Shown here piece by piece: positions 8,993-17,737 of a stretch of DNA of 36,752 bases. Numbering within the stretch: position 1 is the first letter of the stretch; every line of letters begins with the position of its first letter. Position numbers and translations under genes: made by a program. The notes under the pieces were generated by a model that saw only the letters and a program-made list of their open reading frames with translations, ran no database searches and was not told where the DNA came from. This stretch comes from Cellulosimicrobium sp. CUA-896 (GTDB taxonomy: Bacteria; Actinomycetota; Actinomycetes; Actinomycetales; Cellulomonadaceae): NCBI RefSeq assembly GCF_001942335.1, contig NZ_MKKH01000028.1, positions 1 through 36,752 on the forward strand. Direction: 5' to 3'.

Positions 8993-9550
8993 TCAGGCGC
9001 GCACGTCGTGCAGGTGGTGCACGACGTCGTGGACGAAGTACTGCCCGAGCGTGCGCACCGTGAAGACCGACCCGTTCGAGCGACGGCCGGGCCGCTCCCA
9101 CCGGTCGGCCGTGAGCGCGTCGAACCGGGTCGCGACCCGCTCGCCCGCCACCTCGAGCTCGCGCGCGACGACCGCCGGGTCCTGGTGCGCGTAGCCCGCC
9201 TCGACGGCGGCCGCGTCCTGGTCCCAGTTCGCGAAGAGCGGGTCGTCGTCCTCGACCATCGCCATGAGGCGCACGTCGAAGACCGCGAACACGTCGCGCA
9301 CGTGCGCCGCGTACTCGAGCGGCGACCACGTCGTCGCGTCCGGCCGCTCGCGCACGCCGGGCCGCGCGAGGACGCGCACGTAGCGCGGGACGGCGTCGCG
9401 CACGGCGGCGCCGACGCGGTCCGGCGTGACCTCCGCGGCGACGAAGCCGCACTCGGGGCAGGGCCGGGACAGGACCCAGGTCCAGTCCTTGGTGTCCGCG
9501 GGCACGGGCGGGTAGGCCGCGGGGCCGTCGGGGCGAGGGGCGGTGTCCAT
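8993..9550 (-). CDS. DinB family protein
   Basis: 185 aa. It has a four-helix DinB-type fold with candidate metal-ligand histidines in LEYAAHVRDVF and in YFVHDVVHHLHD near the C-terminus. A CPEC pair near residue 30 could bind a structural metal. DinB-fold proteins in actinobacteria include thiol-dependent S-transferases that use mycothiol or bacillithiol; a detoxification role is inference. The ATG at 9550 is preferred over the start 11 codons upstream because CAGACT stands 6 nt before it. The gene is divergent from the TetR regulator at 9628 and the two share a 77-bp control region, so the regulator might also act here. A second, same-length DinB protein is at 19569-20126. Confidence 0.8.
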   Translation of the reverse strand: MDTAPRPDGPAAYPPVPADTKDWTWVLSRPCPECGFVAAEVTPDRVGAAVRDAVPRYVRVLARPGVRERPDATTWSPLEYAAHVRDVFAVFDVRLMAMVEDDDPLFANWDQDAAAVEAGYAHQDPAVVARELEVAGERVATRFDALTADRWERPGRRSNGSVFTVRTLGQYFVHDVVHHLHDVRA

Positions 9551-9600
9551 GCCCGGAGTCTGGCAGGGCCCGCCGCCGTGCACGAGAGCCGTCCGGCGTG

Positions 9601-9626
9601 CTGACGCGGGACACCTATGATGTCAG
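9601..9626 (+). promoter_or_regulatory. -10 box and inverted repeat before the TetR gene
   Basis: TATGAT at 9616-9621 lies 6 nt before the ATG at 9628, predicting a leaderless message. CTGAC (9601-9605) and GTCAG (9622-9626) form an inverted repeat around the box, a plausible autoregulatory operator. Confidence 0.45.
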
Positions 9627-9627
9627 C

Positions 9628-10247
9628 ATGCCGAAGATCATCGGAGGGTCCCTCCACGAGCACCGCGCGCAGACCCGGCAGAAGCTGTTCGCGGCGCTCT
9701 CGAACCTCATGATGGACCGCGGCTTCGACGCGATCTCGCTCGCGGACATCGCCGCCGCCGCGGGCGTCGGCCGGACCGCCGTGTACAACCACTTCCCCGA
9801 CAAGGAGGCCCTCCTCCTCGGTTCATCACCCACGAGACCGAGCAGTACGTCGGCACGCTCGAGCGGGCGCTGGCGGACGTGTCGGACCCGGTCGAGCAGC
9901 TGCGCACCTACATCCGCCAGCAGGCCCAGCTCAAGCGGGTGTTCCACCTCGCCCCGGGCCCGGACCTGCGCACCGTGCTCTCGCGCACCACGCGCCAGCG
10001 GCTGCGCGAGCACGCCGAGCTCGTCGAGACCATCCTGCGCCGCATCGTGCGGTCGGGCATCGACGCCGGCGAGTTCCCGCCGCAGGACATCGACACGACG
10101 GTGCAGCTCGTCAACGCGTGCCTGTCCGGCCGCCCGGCCCCCGACGACCCGGCCGCGCGCGCGCAGGCCGTCGACGCCACGGAGGCCTTCGTGCTGCGCG
10201 CCGTCGGCGCCGACGTCCGCGAGCCCACGCTCGCGGTGCGGCGCTGA
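9628..10247 (+). CDS. TetR/AcrR family regulator, one frameshift
   Basis: About 206 aa once repaired. The N-terminal helix-turn-helix is clear: KLFAALSNLMMDRGFDAI, then LADIAAAAGVGRTAVYNHFP and DKEALLL. The frame then shifts at about 9820, and the ligand domain continues with FITHETEQYVGTLERALADV to the TGA at 10245. The shift fits one missing base near CTCGGTTC. Such proteins repress efflux genes until a ligand binds. The stop codon sits within the first bases assigned to the MFS transporter, so the two are probably co-transcribed. The repressed target is likely that transporter; the ligand is unknown. Confidence 0.85.
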
Positions 10248-11566
10248 GCGCCGCGGCGGCGCGGCCGCCACGTCCCCGCCTCGGGCGGGCCTTCGCGAAC
10301 GTCTTCACGGCCAACCTCAGCTCGAGCCTCGGGGACGGCGTCGCCCGCGTCGCGGCGCCGCTGCTCGCCGCGCGCCTCACGGACGACCCCTTCCTCGTCT
10401 CCGGCGTCGCCGCGGTGGCACTGCTGCCGTGGCTGTTCCTCGCGATCCCGGCCGGGATCCTGCTGGACCGGATCGACCGGCGGCACGCGCTCGCGCTGGC
10501 CAACGGCGTCCGCACCGTCCTCGCGCTCGGGCTCGTCGCCCTCGCGTGGACCGGCACGCTGACCATCTGGTCGCTGTACGCCGTCGTCTTCCTCTACGGC
10601 GCGTTCGAGACGGTCTACGACGGCGCGATCCGCGCCGTGGTGCCCTCGATCGTGCGGCCGAGGGACCTCCCGCGCGCGAACTCGCGGATCGAGGCCGGTG
10701 AGATCACCGTCCAGAACTTCCTGTCCGCGCCGCTGACGTCGGCGCTGTTCGCGGTCGCCGTCGTCGTCCCGCTCGGCGTGGGCGCCCTGACCTACGCCGC
10801 GGCGTTCGTGCTCGCGTTCTTCCTCCCGGCCGCCGCGGCGGGCGAGCACCGCACGCAGCCGGCCGACGGCCCGCCGGTGCGCTGGTACCGCCAGGTCGCG
10901 GACGGCTTCCGCTTCATCTGGGCGCACCCGATGCTGCGGCCGCTGTGGCTGCTGTCGACGGTCGTCGGCATCTGCTTCTCGGCCGCCACCGCGACCCTCG
11001 TGCTCTACGTGCTCGACGAGCTCGGCGTGCCCGAGGGCTGGTTCGGGGCGTTCATGCTCGCCGGCGCCCTCGGGTCGCTGCTCGCCGCGGCGGTCGCGAC
11101 GCCGCTCAAGGACCGGTTCCGCTCGGGGCCGGTCATGGCGGTGGCGAACCTGCTCACCCCCGCGATGCTCGTCGTGATCGGTCTCGCGCCGGTCGTGCCC
11201 GTCGCCGCCGTCGGGCTCGCGCTGGCGTTCGGGGGGACGACGGTGTGGAACGTGCACGTGATGTCGCTGCGCCAGGCCGTCATCCCCAGCCGGCTGCTCG
11301 GCCGCGTGCACGGCACGTGGCGCACCCTGCTGTGGGGCGCGATGCCGCTCGGGTCGTTCCTCGGCGGCCTCCTGGCGCGCGTCGACCTCACCGCGCCGCT
11401 CGTCGTCGGCGGAGGGCTCGCGGTGGTGACCGGCCTCGTCGGGTTCCGCTTCCTCGCCCGGCTGCCGAACCCGGAGGACGTCGTTCCGGCGACGGCACCG
11501 GACGGCGCACCGGCCACCAGGCCGTCGGGCGAGGGCTCCGCCGCCGTCCCGGCCGGGGATAGGTAA
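10244..11566 (+). CDS. MFS transporter
   Basis: About 440 aa with roughly 12 hydrophobic helices. The N-terminal ANVFTANLSSSLGDGVARVA and the loop ILLDRIDRRHALALANGVRT after the second or third helix are typical of the enterobactin-exporter (EntS)/YmfD-like branch of MFS-3 proteins. The start is unresolved: no ATG, GTG or TTG occurs in frame where homologues begin. The in-frame CTG at 10244 overlapping the TetR stop is used as a placeholder; a lost base may hide the true start. It lies just ahead of the haem genes, and its stop codon overlaps an iron box, but it is probably in the TetR unit rather than the iron regulon. Substrate unknown; siderophore or drug export are both plausible. Confidence 0.8.
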   Translation: MSAAAARPPRPRLGRAFANVFTANLSSSLGDGVARVAAPLLAARLTDDPFLVSGVAAVALLPWLFLAIPAGILLDRIDRRHALALANGVRTVLALGLVALAWTGTLTIWSLYAVVFLYGAFETVYDGAIRAVVPSIVRPRDLPRANSRIEAGEITVQNFLSAPLTSALFAVAVVVPLGVGALTYAAAFVLAFFLPAAAAGEHRTQPADGPPVRWYRQVADGFRFIWAHPMLRPLWLLSTVVGICFSAATATLVLYVLDELGVPEGWFGAFMLAGALGSLLAAAVATPLKDRFRSGPVMAVANLLTPAMLVVIGLAPVVPVAAVGLALAFGGTTVWNVHVMSLRQAVIPSRLLGRVHGTWRTLLWGAMPLGSFLGGLLARVDLTAPLVVGGGLAVVTGLVGFRFLARLPNPEDVVPATAPDGAPATRPSGEGSAAVPAGDR

Positions 11567-11577
11567 ACCTCACCTCA
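11559..11577 (+). promoter_or_regulatory. DtxR/IdeR-type iron box before haem oxygenase
   Basis: The 19-mer from 11559 matches the DtxR/IdeR consensus (TTAGGTTAGSCTAACCTAA) at 14 of 19 positions by eye. It overlaps the MFS stop codon. TACAGT at 11584-11589 is a likely -10 box just downstream, so a bound repressor would block it. Confidence 0.65.
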
Positions 11578-11603
11578 CTGCGCTACAGTGCGAGTCGCGA
11601 CGT

Positions 11604-11620
11604 CCTGACAACCCGTCAGG
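11604..11620 (+). other. Hairpin in the leader of the haem oxygenase mRNA
   Basis: CCTGAC pairs with GTCAGG over a 5-nt loop, about 20 nt before the GGAG ribosome site at 11641. It could stabilise the message or be incidental. Confidence 0.4.
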
Positions 11621-11649
11621 TCCGACCAGGCCGACCCGCAGGAGCTCCC

Positions 11650-12318
11650 GTGACCGCTCTCACGCACGACCTCGGCACCACCGACCGGCCGGCGACGCTG
11701 TCGCTGCGTCTGCGCGAGGGCACGCGCCCGGAGCACGAGCGCGCGGAGACCTCCGGGTTCGTCGAGCAGCTCATGTCCGGCGGGCTGGACCTCGCCGCCT
11801 ACGCCGACCTGGCCGCCCAGCAGTGGGCCGTCTACCGCGCCCTCGAGGACGCGAGCGCCGCGATCCGCACGGACCCCCAGGGGGCGACGCTCGTGTTCGA
11901 CGAGCTGACGCGCACGCCCGAGATCGAGAAGGACCTCACCTTCCTCGTCGGCGCCGACTGGGCCGAGCGCGTCACGATCCACCCGGCCACCGAGCGGTAC
12001 GTCGCGCGTCTGCACGAGGTGGGCGACTCCCTGCCCGCCTACGCCGCGCACGCCTACACCCGGTACCTCGGCGACCTGTCCGGCGGGCAGATCGTCAAGC
12101 GCATGCTCGAGCGCCACTACGGGCTCTCCGGCGACGGTCTCGCCTTCTACACGTTCGTGGAGATCCCGAAGTCCAAGCCGTTCAAGGACGTCTACCGCGA
12201 GCGCCTCGACGCGCTCGAGCTCTCGCCCGCGCAGGTGGAGGCCACCGTCGAGGAGGCCAAGCACGCGTTCCGCCTCAACAGCGCGATGTTCGCGGACCTC
12301 GGCGCGGTCCACTGCTGA
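11650..12318 (+). CDS. hmuO: Haem oxygenase (biliverdin-producing)
   Basis: 222 aa, the usual length. It opens haem to biliverdin, CO and ferrous iron in the cytoplasm. The proximal haem ligand is His29 in TRPEHERAE. The distal helix carries the diagnostic GDLSGGQ at 141-147, whose glycines let the helix bend over haem. The Lys/Arg-rich stretch EIPKSKPFKDVYRER further on fits the basic face that meets haem propionates and the electron donor. It starts at GTG with GGAG at 11641-11644. An iron box at 11559-11577 puts it under iron repression. The HmuTUV importer directly downstream supplies the substrate, so the cluster forms a complete haem-iron acquisition route. Confidence 0.95.
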   Translation: MTALTHDLGTTDRPATLSLRLREGTRPEHERAETSGFVEQLMSGGLDLAAYADLAAQQWAVYRALEDASAAIRTDPQGATLVFDELTRTPEIEKDLTFLVGADWAERVTIHPATERYVARLHEVGDSLPAYAAHAYTRYLGDLSGGQIVKRMLERHYGLSGDGLAFYTFVEIPKSKPFKDVYRERLDALELSPAQVEATVEEAKHAFRLNSAMFADLGAVHC

Positions 12319-12344
12319 GCGGGACAAGAAGGGATCCGAGAAGG

Positions 12345-12363
12345 TTAGGGTAGTCTCACCTAA
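12345..12363 (+). promoter_or_regulatory. DtxR/IdeR-type iron box before hmuTUV
   Basis: The 19-mer beginning TTAGGGTAG matches the DtxR/IdeR consensus at 16 of 19 positions, with intact TTAGG and CCTAA ends. It lies 28 bp before the ATG of hmuT, so the importer genes have their own iron-controlled promoter. Confidence 0.8.
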
Positions 12364-12391
12364 TCTTCGCCCGTCCCCTGGAGCTGCCGCC

Positions 12392-13641
12392 ATGCCCCGC
12401 TCTGCCCGCGCCCTGCGACGCGCCCGCCGACCCCCGCCCCCCGGGCGACGCGCCGGCAGGGCGGCCGCACGACGACGATGACGACGACGCTGACCGGGGC
12501 GGCCGGCGTCGTCGTGCTGGCGCTCGCCGCGTGCTCACCGCTGCCGTACGAGCCGCCCGCGAGCACGACGACGTCGGCCACCGAGGACGCGGCACAGGTC
12601 GAGGCCGCCCCGGCCGACGACGCCCCGGCCGGGGCGCCGGCGTGCACCACGCTCGAGGAGTCCCGGGCGGCGGGCGGCGGGTCCGACGCCGACCCCGCGT
12701 CGTTCCCCACCGGCCCCACCACGGCCACGTTCGCCGACGACGCGATCCACCCGGTCGCCGACGCCCCGGCGCCGCAGCTCCCGGTGACCGTCGAGTCGGT
12801 CGACGGCCGCCAGGTCGAGGTCGCCGACGTCAGCCGGATCATCCCGGTGGACCTCTACGGCACGCTCGGCGAGATCGTGTACAGCCTGGGCCTGGGCGAC
12901 AACGTCGTGGGCCGCGACCTGCCGACCGGGTTCCCCGAGGCCGCGGACGTCCCCGTCGTCACGGGCGCGGGTCACGCGCTCGACGTCGAGGCGGTCCTCG
13001 GCCTGGACCCGTCCGTGATCCTCACCGACGCGACGATCCTCACCGACGACGTGCGCGGCCAGCTCGAGCAGTCGGGCGTCCCGGTCGTGTACCTCGACGA
13101 GTCCCGCACGCTCGACGGCGTCGACGACCGGATCCGCGCCGTCGCGACGGCCCTCGGCGTGCCGGAGGCGGGCGAGGCCCTGGTCGAGCGCACCGACCGC
13201 CAGATCTGCGCCGCGCTCGACGCCGTCCCCACGGACACCGGCACGCCGCGCGTCGCGTTCCTCTACCTGCGCGGCGCGAACATCAAGATGCTCTTCGGGC
13301 CGGGCTCGGGCGCCGACGACCTGGTGCGCGCGATCGGGGGCGAGGACGCCGGCACGGCGATCGGGCTCGACCGCGAGTACGCGCCGGTGACGAGCGAGGC
13401 GATCATCAGCGCCGCTCCGGACGCCTACCTCGTCATGACCGACGGCCTGGAGTCGATGGGCGGGCTCGACGCGATGCTGGCGATCCCCGGGCTCGCCCAG
13501 ACGCCCGCGGGCGAGGCGCGGCGCGTCGTCGACATGGACGGCTCGCGCCTGCTGACCTTCGGGCCGCGGACCGGTGCCACGATCGCCTCGCTCGTCGAGG
13601 CGTTCTACGGCGTCCCGGCGCCCGAGCTGCCGACCTCGTGA
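12392..13641 (+). CDS. hmuT: Haemin ABC transporter substrate-binding lipoprotein
   Basis: About 416 aa. It is the lipid-anchored haem receptor that hands haem to the permease. A hydrophobic stretch ends in the lipobox LALAAC, followed by a Ser/Thr/Ala-rich linker, then a class III binding-protein fold: RIIPVDLYGTLGEIVYSLGL, VVTGAGHALDVEAVLGLDPSVILTD in two parts, and EYAPVTSEAIISAAPDAYLV, where HmuT homologues place haem-contacting residues. The start is ambiguous. ATG at 12392 has GGAG at 12380-12383 but its frame ends at 12481. ATG at 12478 is in frame but has no ribosome site and almost no n-region. A base lost in the C-rich tract near 12431-12442 would join them, giving an Arg/Pro-rich signal n-region. 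It overlaps hmuU by GTGA. Confidence 0.85.
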
Positions 13642-14717
13642 GCGCACCGCTCGCCCGCGTCGTCCCCGACGTCGGGCGGCAGCGCCGTCGCGCGGCGCGC
13701 TGGCTCATGGTCGGGCTCGCCGTCGCGCTCGCCGTGCTCACCGTCCTGTCCGGCATGACGGGCCAGGTCCCGGTCTCCCCCGCCGAGGTGCTCGGGTCGC
13801 TCGCGCACCACGTCGGGCTCGACTGGGGGCCGATGCCGTCGCACCCGCAGGGCGAGAACGCGCTGTGGGTCGTGCGGTTCCCCCGCGTCGTCCTCGCGAT
13901 CGTCGTGGGCGCGGCCCTCGCGTGCTCGGGCGCGCTCATGCAGGGCGTGTTCGGCAACCCGCTCGCGGAGCCGGGCGTCATCGGCGTCTCGTCCGGCGCG
14001 GCCGTCGGCGCGTGCGCCGTCATCGTCACCGCGGGCGCGCTCGTCCCGGGCACGTGGGTGGCCGCGGCGGCGTTCGCGGGGGGCCTCGTGACGACGTTCG
14101 TCGTCTACGCCCTCGCCCGGGCGGGCGGCCGGACGGAGGTCGTCACGCTCGTGCTCACAGGCATCGCCGTCAACGCGTTCGCGGGCGGGCTGCTCGCGTT
14201 CTTCACGTTCGTCGCCGACCCGGCGGCGCGCGAGCAGATCGTGTTCTGGCAGCTCGGGTCCCTCGGTGGCGCGACGTGGAGCTCGGTCGCCGTCGTGCTG
14301 CCGATCGCCGCCGTCGGGGTCACCGGCGCGATGCTCGTGCGACGCCGCATGGACCTGCTCGCGCTCGGCGAGCGCGCCGCGCACCACCTCGGCGTCGACG
14401 TCGAGCGCCTGCGCCAGGTCGCGATCGTGCTCGTCGCGCTGCTCGTCTCCGCGGGCACGGCGTTCACGGGGATCGTCGCGTTCGTCGGGCTCGTCGTGCC
14501 GCACCTCGTGCGCATGGTCTGCGGGCCGAGCCACCGCACGCTGGTCCCCGCCTCGGTGCTGGGCGGGGCCGTCGTGCTGCTCGCCGCCGACCTCCTCGCC
14601 CGCAGCGCCGTGGAGAACGTCGAGCTGCCGCTCGGGATGATCACGTCGCTCGTCGGCGGACCGTTCTTCTTCTACCTCCTGCGCCGCACGCGCTCGCGCC
14701 AGGGAGGGTGGGCATGA
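13638..14717 (+). CDS. hmuU: Haemin ABC transporter permease, FecCD family
   Basis: 359 aa with about ten hydrophobic helices. FecCD-type permeases move haem or iron chelates across the membrane as dimers. Family signatures visible are RFPRVVLAIVVGAALACSGA, MQGVFGNPLAEPGVIGVSSG, and GTAFTGIVAFVGLVVPHLVR near the C-terminus, the segment that meets the ATPase. GTG at 13638 overlaps the hmuT stop, and its own stop overlaps the ATG of hmuV, so the three proteins are translationally coupled. It lacks a separate promoter and should follow the iron box at 12345. Confidence 0.93.
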   Translation: MSAPLARVVPDVGRQRRRAARWLMVGLAVALAVLTVLSGMTGQVPVSPAEVLGSLAHHVGLDWGPMPSHPQGENALWVVRFPRVVLAIVVGAALACSGALMQGVFGNPLAEPGVIGVSSGAAVGACAVIVTAGALVPGTWVAAAAFAGGLVTTFVVYALARAGGRTEVVTLVLTGIAVNAFAGGLLAFFTFVADPAAREQIVFWQLGSLGGATWSSVAVVLPIAAVGVTGAMLVRRRMDLLALGERAAHHLGVDVERLRQVAIVLVALLVSAGTAFTGIVAFVGLVVPHLVRMVCGPSHRTLVPASVLGGAVVLLAADLLARSAVENVELPLGMITSLVGGPFFFYLLRRTRSRQGGWA

Positions 14718-15586
14718 GCGACCAGCGCCACGAGGGCTCGACGTTCCTCGGCTCGCTGCGCACCGCCGTCACCGGCGCCCGACGCCGTGCGCGGCGCCCC
14801 GGGCCCGTCACGCCCGGCGACGTCGTCACGGCGGCGCACGGCGTGTCGCTCACCCTCGGGGGCACCCCGGTCCTGCGCGACGTGTCGGTCGACGTGCGCG
14901 CCGGCGAGGTCCGCGCGCTCCTCGGGCCGAACGGCGCGGGCAAGTCGTCGCTGCTCGGCGTGCTCACGGGCGACCTGAGCCCCGAGGCGGGGGTCGTCGT
15001 CGTGCACGGGCACGCCCTCGGCTCGTGGACACCGACCGAGCTCGCGATGCGCCGCGCCGTGCTGCTCCAGCACGTCACGCTCAGCTTCCCCTTCACCGCC
15101 GTCGACGTCGTGCGCATGGGGCGCTCGCCGTGGCGGGGCACGCCGCTCGAGGCCGAGGACGACGACGCCGCCCGCGCAGCGATGGCCGCGACCGACGTCG
15201 CGCACCTCGCCGAGCGGCACGTCACGTCGCTGTCCGGGGGCGAGCGGGCGCGCGTCGCGCTCGCCCGCGTGCTGGCGCAGCGGACCGCGCTCCTCCTGCT
15301 CGACGAGCCCACGGCGGCGCTCGACCTCAAGCACCAGGAGATGGCGCTGCGGGTCGCCCGGGAGCACGCGGCAGCGGGTGGCGCGGTGGTCGTCGTCGTC
15401 CACGACCTGTCGCTCGCCGCCGCGTACGCCGACCGGGTGACGCTGCTCGCGCAGGGACGCGTCGTCGCGGACGGCGCGCCGCGCGAGGTGCTCACCGAGG
15501 CGCTGCTCGGCGACGTCTACGACCACCCCGTGGAGGTCGTCGAGCACCCCCGCGGCGGCGCACCGATCGTGGTCCCGCGCCGCTGA
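14714..15586 (+). CDS. hmuV: Haemin ABC transporter ATP-binding protein
   Basis: 290 aa. It powers haem import by HmuU. The nucleotide-binding domain is complete: Walker A GPNGAGKSS at 71-79, Q-loop in LLQHVTLSFPF, signature LSGGERARVALAR, Walker B LLLLDEP and H-loop VVVVHDLS. HmuV proteins usually begin near the first strand; this one has about 38 extra N-terminal residues rich in Arg. ATG at 14714 overlaps the hmuU stop (ATGA), with AGGGAGG upstream at 14701. It is the last gene of the unit; its stop lies in a palindrome shared with EF-G2. Confidence 0.94.
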   Translation: MSDQRHEGSTFLGSLRTAVTGARRRARRPGPVTPGDVVTAAHGVSLTLGGTPVLRDVSVDVRAGEVRALLGPNGAGKSSLLGVLTGDLSPEAGVVVVHGHALGSWTPTELAMRRAVLLQHVTLSFPFTAVDVVRMGRSPWRGTPLEAEDDDAARAAMAATDVAHLAERHVTSLSGGERARVALARVLAQRTALLLLDEPTAALDLKHQEMALRVAREHAAAGGAVVVVVHDLSLAAAYADRVTLLAQGRVVADGAPREVLTEALLGDVYDHPVEVVEHPRGGAPIVVPRR

Positions 15587-15596
15587 CCGTCAGCGG
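15580..15596. terminator. Palindrome containing both convergent stop codons
   Basis: CCGCTGA (15580-15586) and TCAGCGG (15590-15596) are perfect complements over a 3-nt loop. Each arm holds the TGA stop of one gene, hmuV on plus and EF-G2 on minus. It may act as a short bidirectional terminator; the stem is only 7 bp. Confidence 0.5.
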
Positions 15597-17713
15597 GCCG
15601 TCGCGCCGACGCCGCCGGGCAGCACCTCGTACCGGTCCGGGCGGGCGGTGAACGACCCCCGGCCACCCGTGAGCGAGCGGAGGTCGAGGACGTAGCGCAC
15701 GAGCTCGGCCTCGGGCACGAGCGCGTCGACGACGACACGGCCGTCGGGCAGCGAGCCCGACGCCGTGATGTGGCCGCGCCGCGCCGACAGGTCGCCCATG
15801 ACGTCGCCCTGGGCGTCCACGGGGACGGTCACCGTGACGGCCGAGAGCGGCTCCAGCACGACCGTGCCGCCCGCCGCGAGCGCCTCGCGCAGGCCCGTCG
15901 CGCCGGCCGTGCGGAACGCCATGTCGGAGGAGTCGACCGAGTGCGCCTTGCCGTCGTGGATCTCCACGCGCACGTCGACGACCGGGTAGCCGTGCGGGCC
16001 GCCCGCCGCCATGGCCTCGGCGACGCCGCGCTCGACCGCGGGGAGGTACTGGCGGGGCACCGCTCCCCCGACGACGGAGCTGACGAACTCGAACCCGGCG
16101 CCGCGCGGCAGCGGGCTCACGCGCAGCTGCACGACCGCGAACTGCCCGTGGCCGCCCGACTGCTTCTTCAGGCGCCCCTCGACCTCGACCGCCCGCGCGA
16201 TCGTCTCCCGGTAGGCGACCTGCACCGGCTCGGTCGTCACGTGCACGCCGAACGAGCGCTCGAGGCGTTCCAGCGCGACGGCGAGGTGCGTTTCGCCGAG
16301 GCCGCCGAGCACCGCCTGCGCGCCGGCGAGGTCGACGTGCAGGGTCGGGTCCTCGGCGACGAGCCGCGCGAGCGACGCGGACAGCTTGTCGTCGTCGGGC
16401 TGCGAGACGGGGCGGAGCGCGTGCGCGTACACCGGGGGCCGGGCGGGCAGCGCGCGCGCCGCGACGGGCGTCCGGCGACCGCCGAGCAGGCTCCCGGTCG
16501 TCGCGGCGGTGAGCTTCGCCGCCGCGGCCACCTCGCCCGCCGTCACCCGCTCGACCGCGACGTGCTCGCGGCCGCGCAGCCGGAACAGCCCGTGCACGCG
16601 GTCCTCGGTGCCCGTCGCGACGTCGACGAGGCGGTCGCCGCTCGCGACCGCGCCCGAGAGCACCTTGAAGACGGAGACCTGACCGACGTACGGGTCGACC
16701 ACCGTGCGGAAGACCTGGACGAGCACGTCCCCGTCGGGGTCGGCCGCGACCTCGGTGGTGGGGCGGTCGGCCGCGGCGTCCGGCGAGCCGGCGGCGTCGG
16801 GCAGCAGGACGACGGCCGGCCGGTCCGCGGGCGACGGACCGAGCTCGCACACGAGGTCGAGGACGCGGTCGACGCCCACCCCGGTGAGGGCGGACGCGAG
16901 GAGCACGGGCACCGCCTCGCCGTCGCGCACCTCCTGGGCGAGCGTGCGCTCGAGGTCCGCGACGGCCGGCACCTCGCCCGCGAGGTAGGCCTCGAGCTGG
17001 TCGTCGTCGTGCGTGACGATCTCCTCGACCACCTGGTCGTGCAGCGCGTGCTCCTCGTCGCGCACGTCGTCCGGGACCGGCTCGTCGTGGCCGCGCCAGT
17101 CGGCACGGCCGTCGCTGCCGTACTCGCGGGCGCGCTCGGCGAGGACGTCGGCCACGCCGTGCAGCGACTGCTCCTCGCCGAGCGGGAGCTCGAGAGGGAC
17201 GAACGACGCGGCGAACGAGGAGCGCAGGTCCTCGAGCACGGTACGAAAGCTCGCGCGCGCCCGGTCCTCCTGCGAGACGACGACGAGGCGGGGGATCCCC
17301 GCCTCGTCGCACAGCCGCCACACCTCCTCGGTCCCCGAGCGGACCCCGTCGACGGCGCTCACCACCACCACGGCGAGGTCCGCGACCGCGAGCGCCGCGT
17401 CGACCGCCCCGACGAAGTCGGGCGAGCCCGGGGTGTCGAGCAGCGTGACGCGGTACGTCGCGCCGTCGGGCGCCGTCCAGTCGAGGTGCGCGACCCCGAG
17501 CGAGACCGAGATGCCGCGCGCGACCTCCTCCGGCTCGTGGTCGCACACGGTCGTGCCGTCGGCGACCGACCCCGCGCGCGGGATCGCGCCGGCGCGATGG
17601 AGGAACGCCTCCGCGAGCGTGGTCTTGCCCGCCCCGCTGTGCCCGACGAGCGCGACGTTGCGGACCCTGCGGGGTGCGCTGCCGGCCGTCGTCCCGGGCG
17701 TCGACGTGCTCAT
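15590..17713 (-). CDS. fusA2: Elongation factor G-like protein EF-G2
   Basis: 707 aa, the length and domain order of EF-G. G1 is GHSGAGKTT (24-32). G3 reads DTPGSPDF (93-100), where translational EF-G has DTPGHVDF, so the catalytic histidine is replaced by Ser97. G4 reads SQED (147-150) instead of NKxD, losing the lysine. Domains II-V follow, including EGRLKKQSGGHGQFAVV and the C-terminal GRGSFTARPDRYEVLP. These changes place it with the actinobacterial EF-G2 paralogues, which bind guanine nucleotides but are reported to lack ribosome-stimulated GTPase; it is not the main translocase. ATG at 17713 has GAGGGAGG before it, and TAGCCT lies further upstream. Confidence 0.9.
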   Translation of the reverse strand: MSTSTPGTTAGSAPRRVRNVALVGHSGAGKTTLAEAFLHRAGAIPRAGSVADGTTVCDHEPEEVARGISVSLGVAHLDWTAPDGATYRVTLLDTPGSPDFVGAVDAALAVADLAVVVVSAVDGVRSGTEEVWRLCDEAGIPRLVVVSQEDRARASFRTVLEDLRSSFAASFVPLELPLGEEQSLHGVADVLAERAREYGSDGRADWRGHDEPVPDDVRDEEHALHDQVVEEIVTHDDDQLEAYLAGEVPAVADLERTLAQEVRDGEAVPVLLASALTGVGVDRVLDLVCELGPSPADRPAVVLLPDAAGSPDAAADRPTTEVAADPDGDVLVQVFRTVVDPYVGQVSVFKVLSGAVASGDRLVDVATGTEDRVHGLFRLRGREHVAVERVTAGEVAAAAKLTAATTGSLLGGRRTPVAARALPARPPVYAHALRPVSQPDDDKLSASLARLVAEDPTLHVDLAGAQAVLGGLGETHLAVALERLERSFGVHVTTEPVQVAYRETIARAVEVEGRLKKQSGGHGQFAVVQLRVSPLPRGAGFEFVSSVVGGAVPRQYLPAVERGVAEAMAAGGPHGYPVVDVRVEIHDGKAHSVDSSDMAFRTAGATGLREALAAGGTVVLEPLSAVTVTVPVDAQGDVMGDLSARRGHITASGSLPDGRVVVDALVPEAELVRYVLDLRSLTGGRGSFTARPDRYEVLPGGVGATAR

Positions 17714-17737
17714 GGCTGCCTCCCTCGGCTGCCTCGC

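Noticed and set aside
10118..10244. MFS start at GTG 10118, inside the TetR gene
   Set aside because: It would add 42 Arg-rich residues that are merely the TetR code in another frame.
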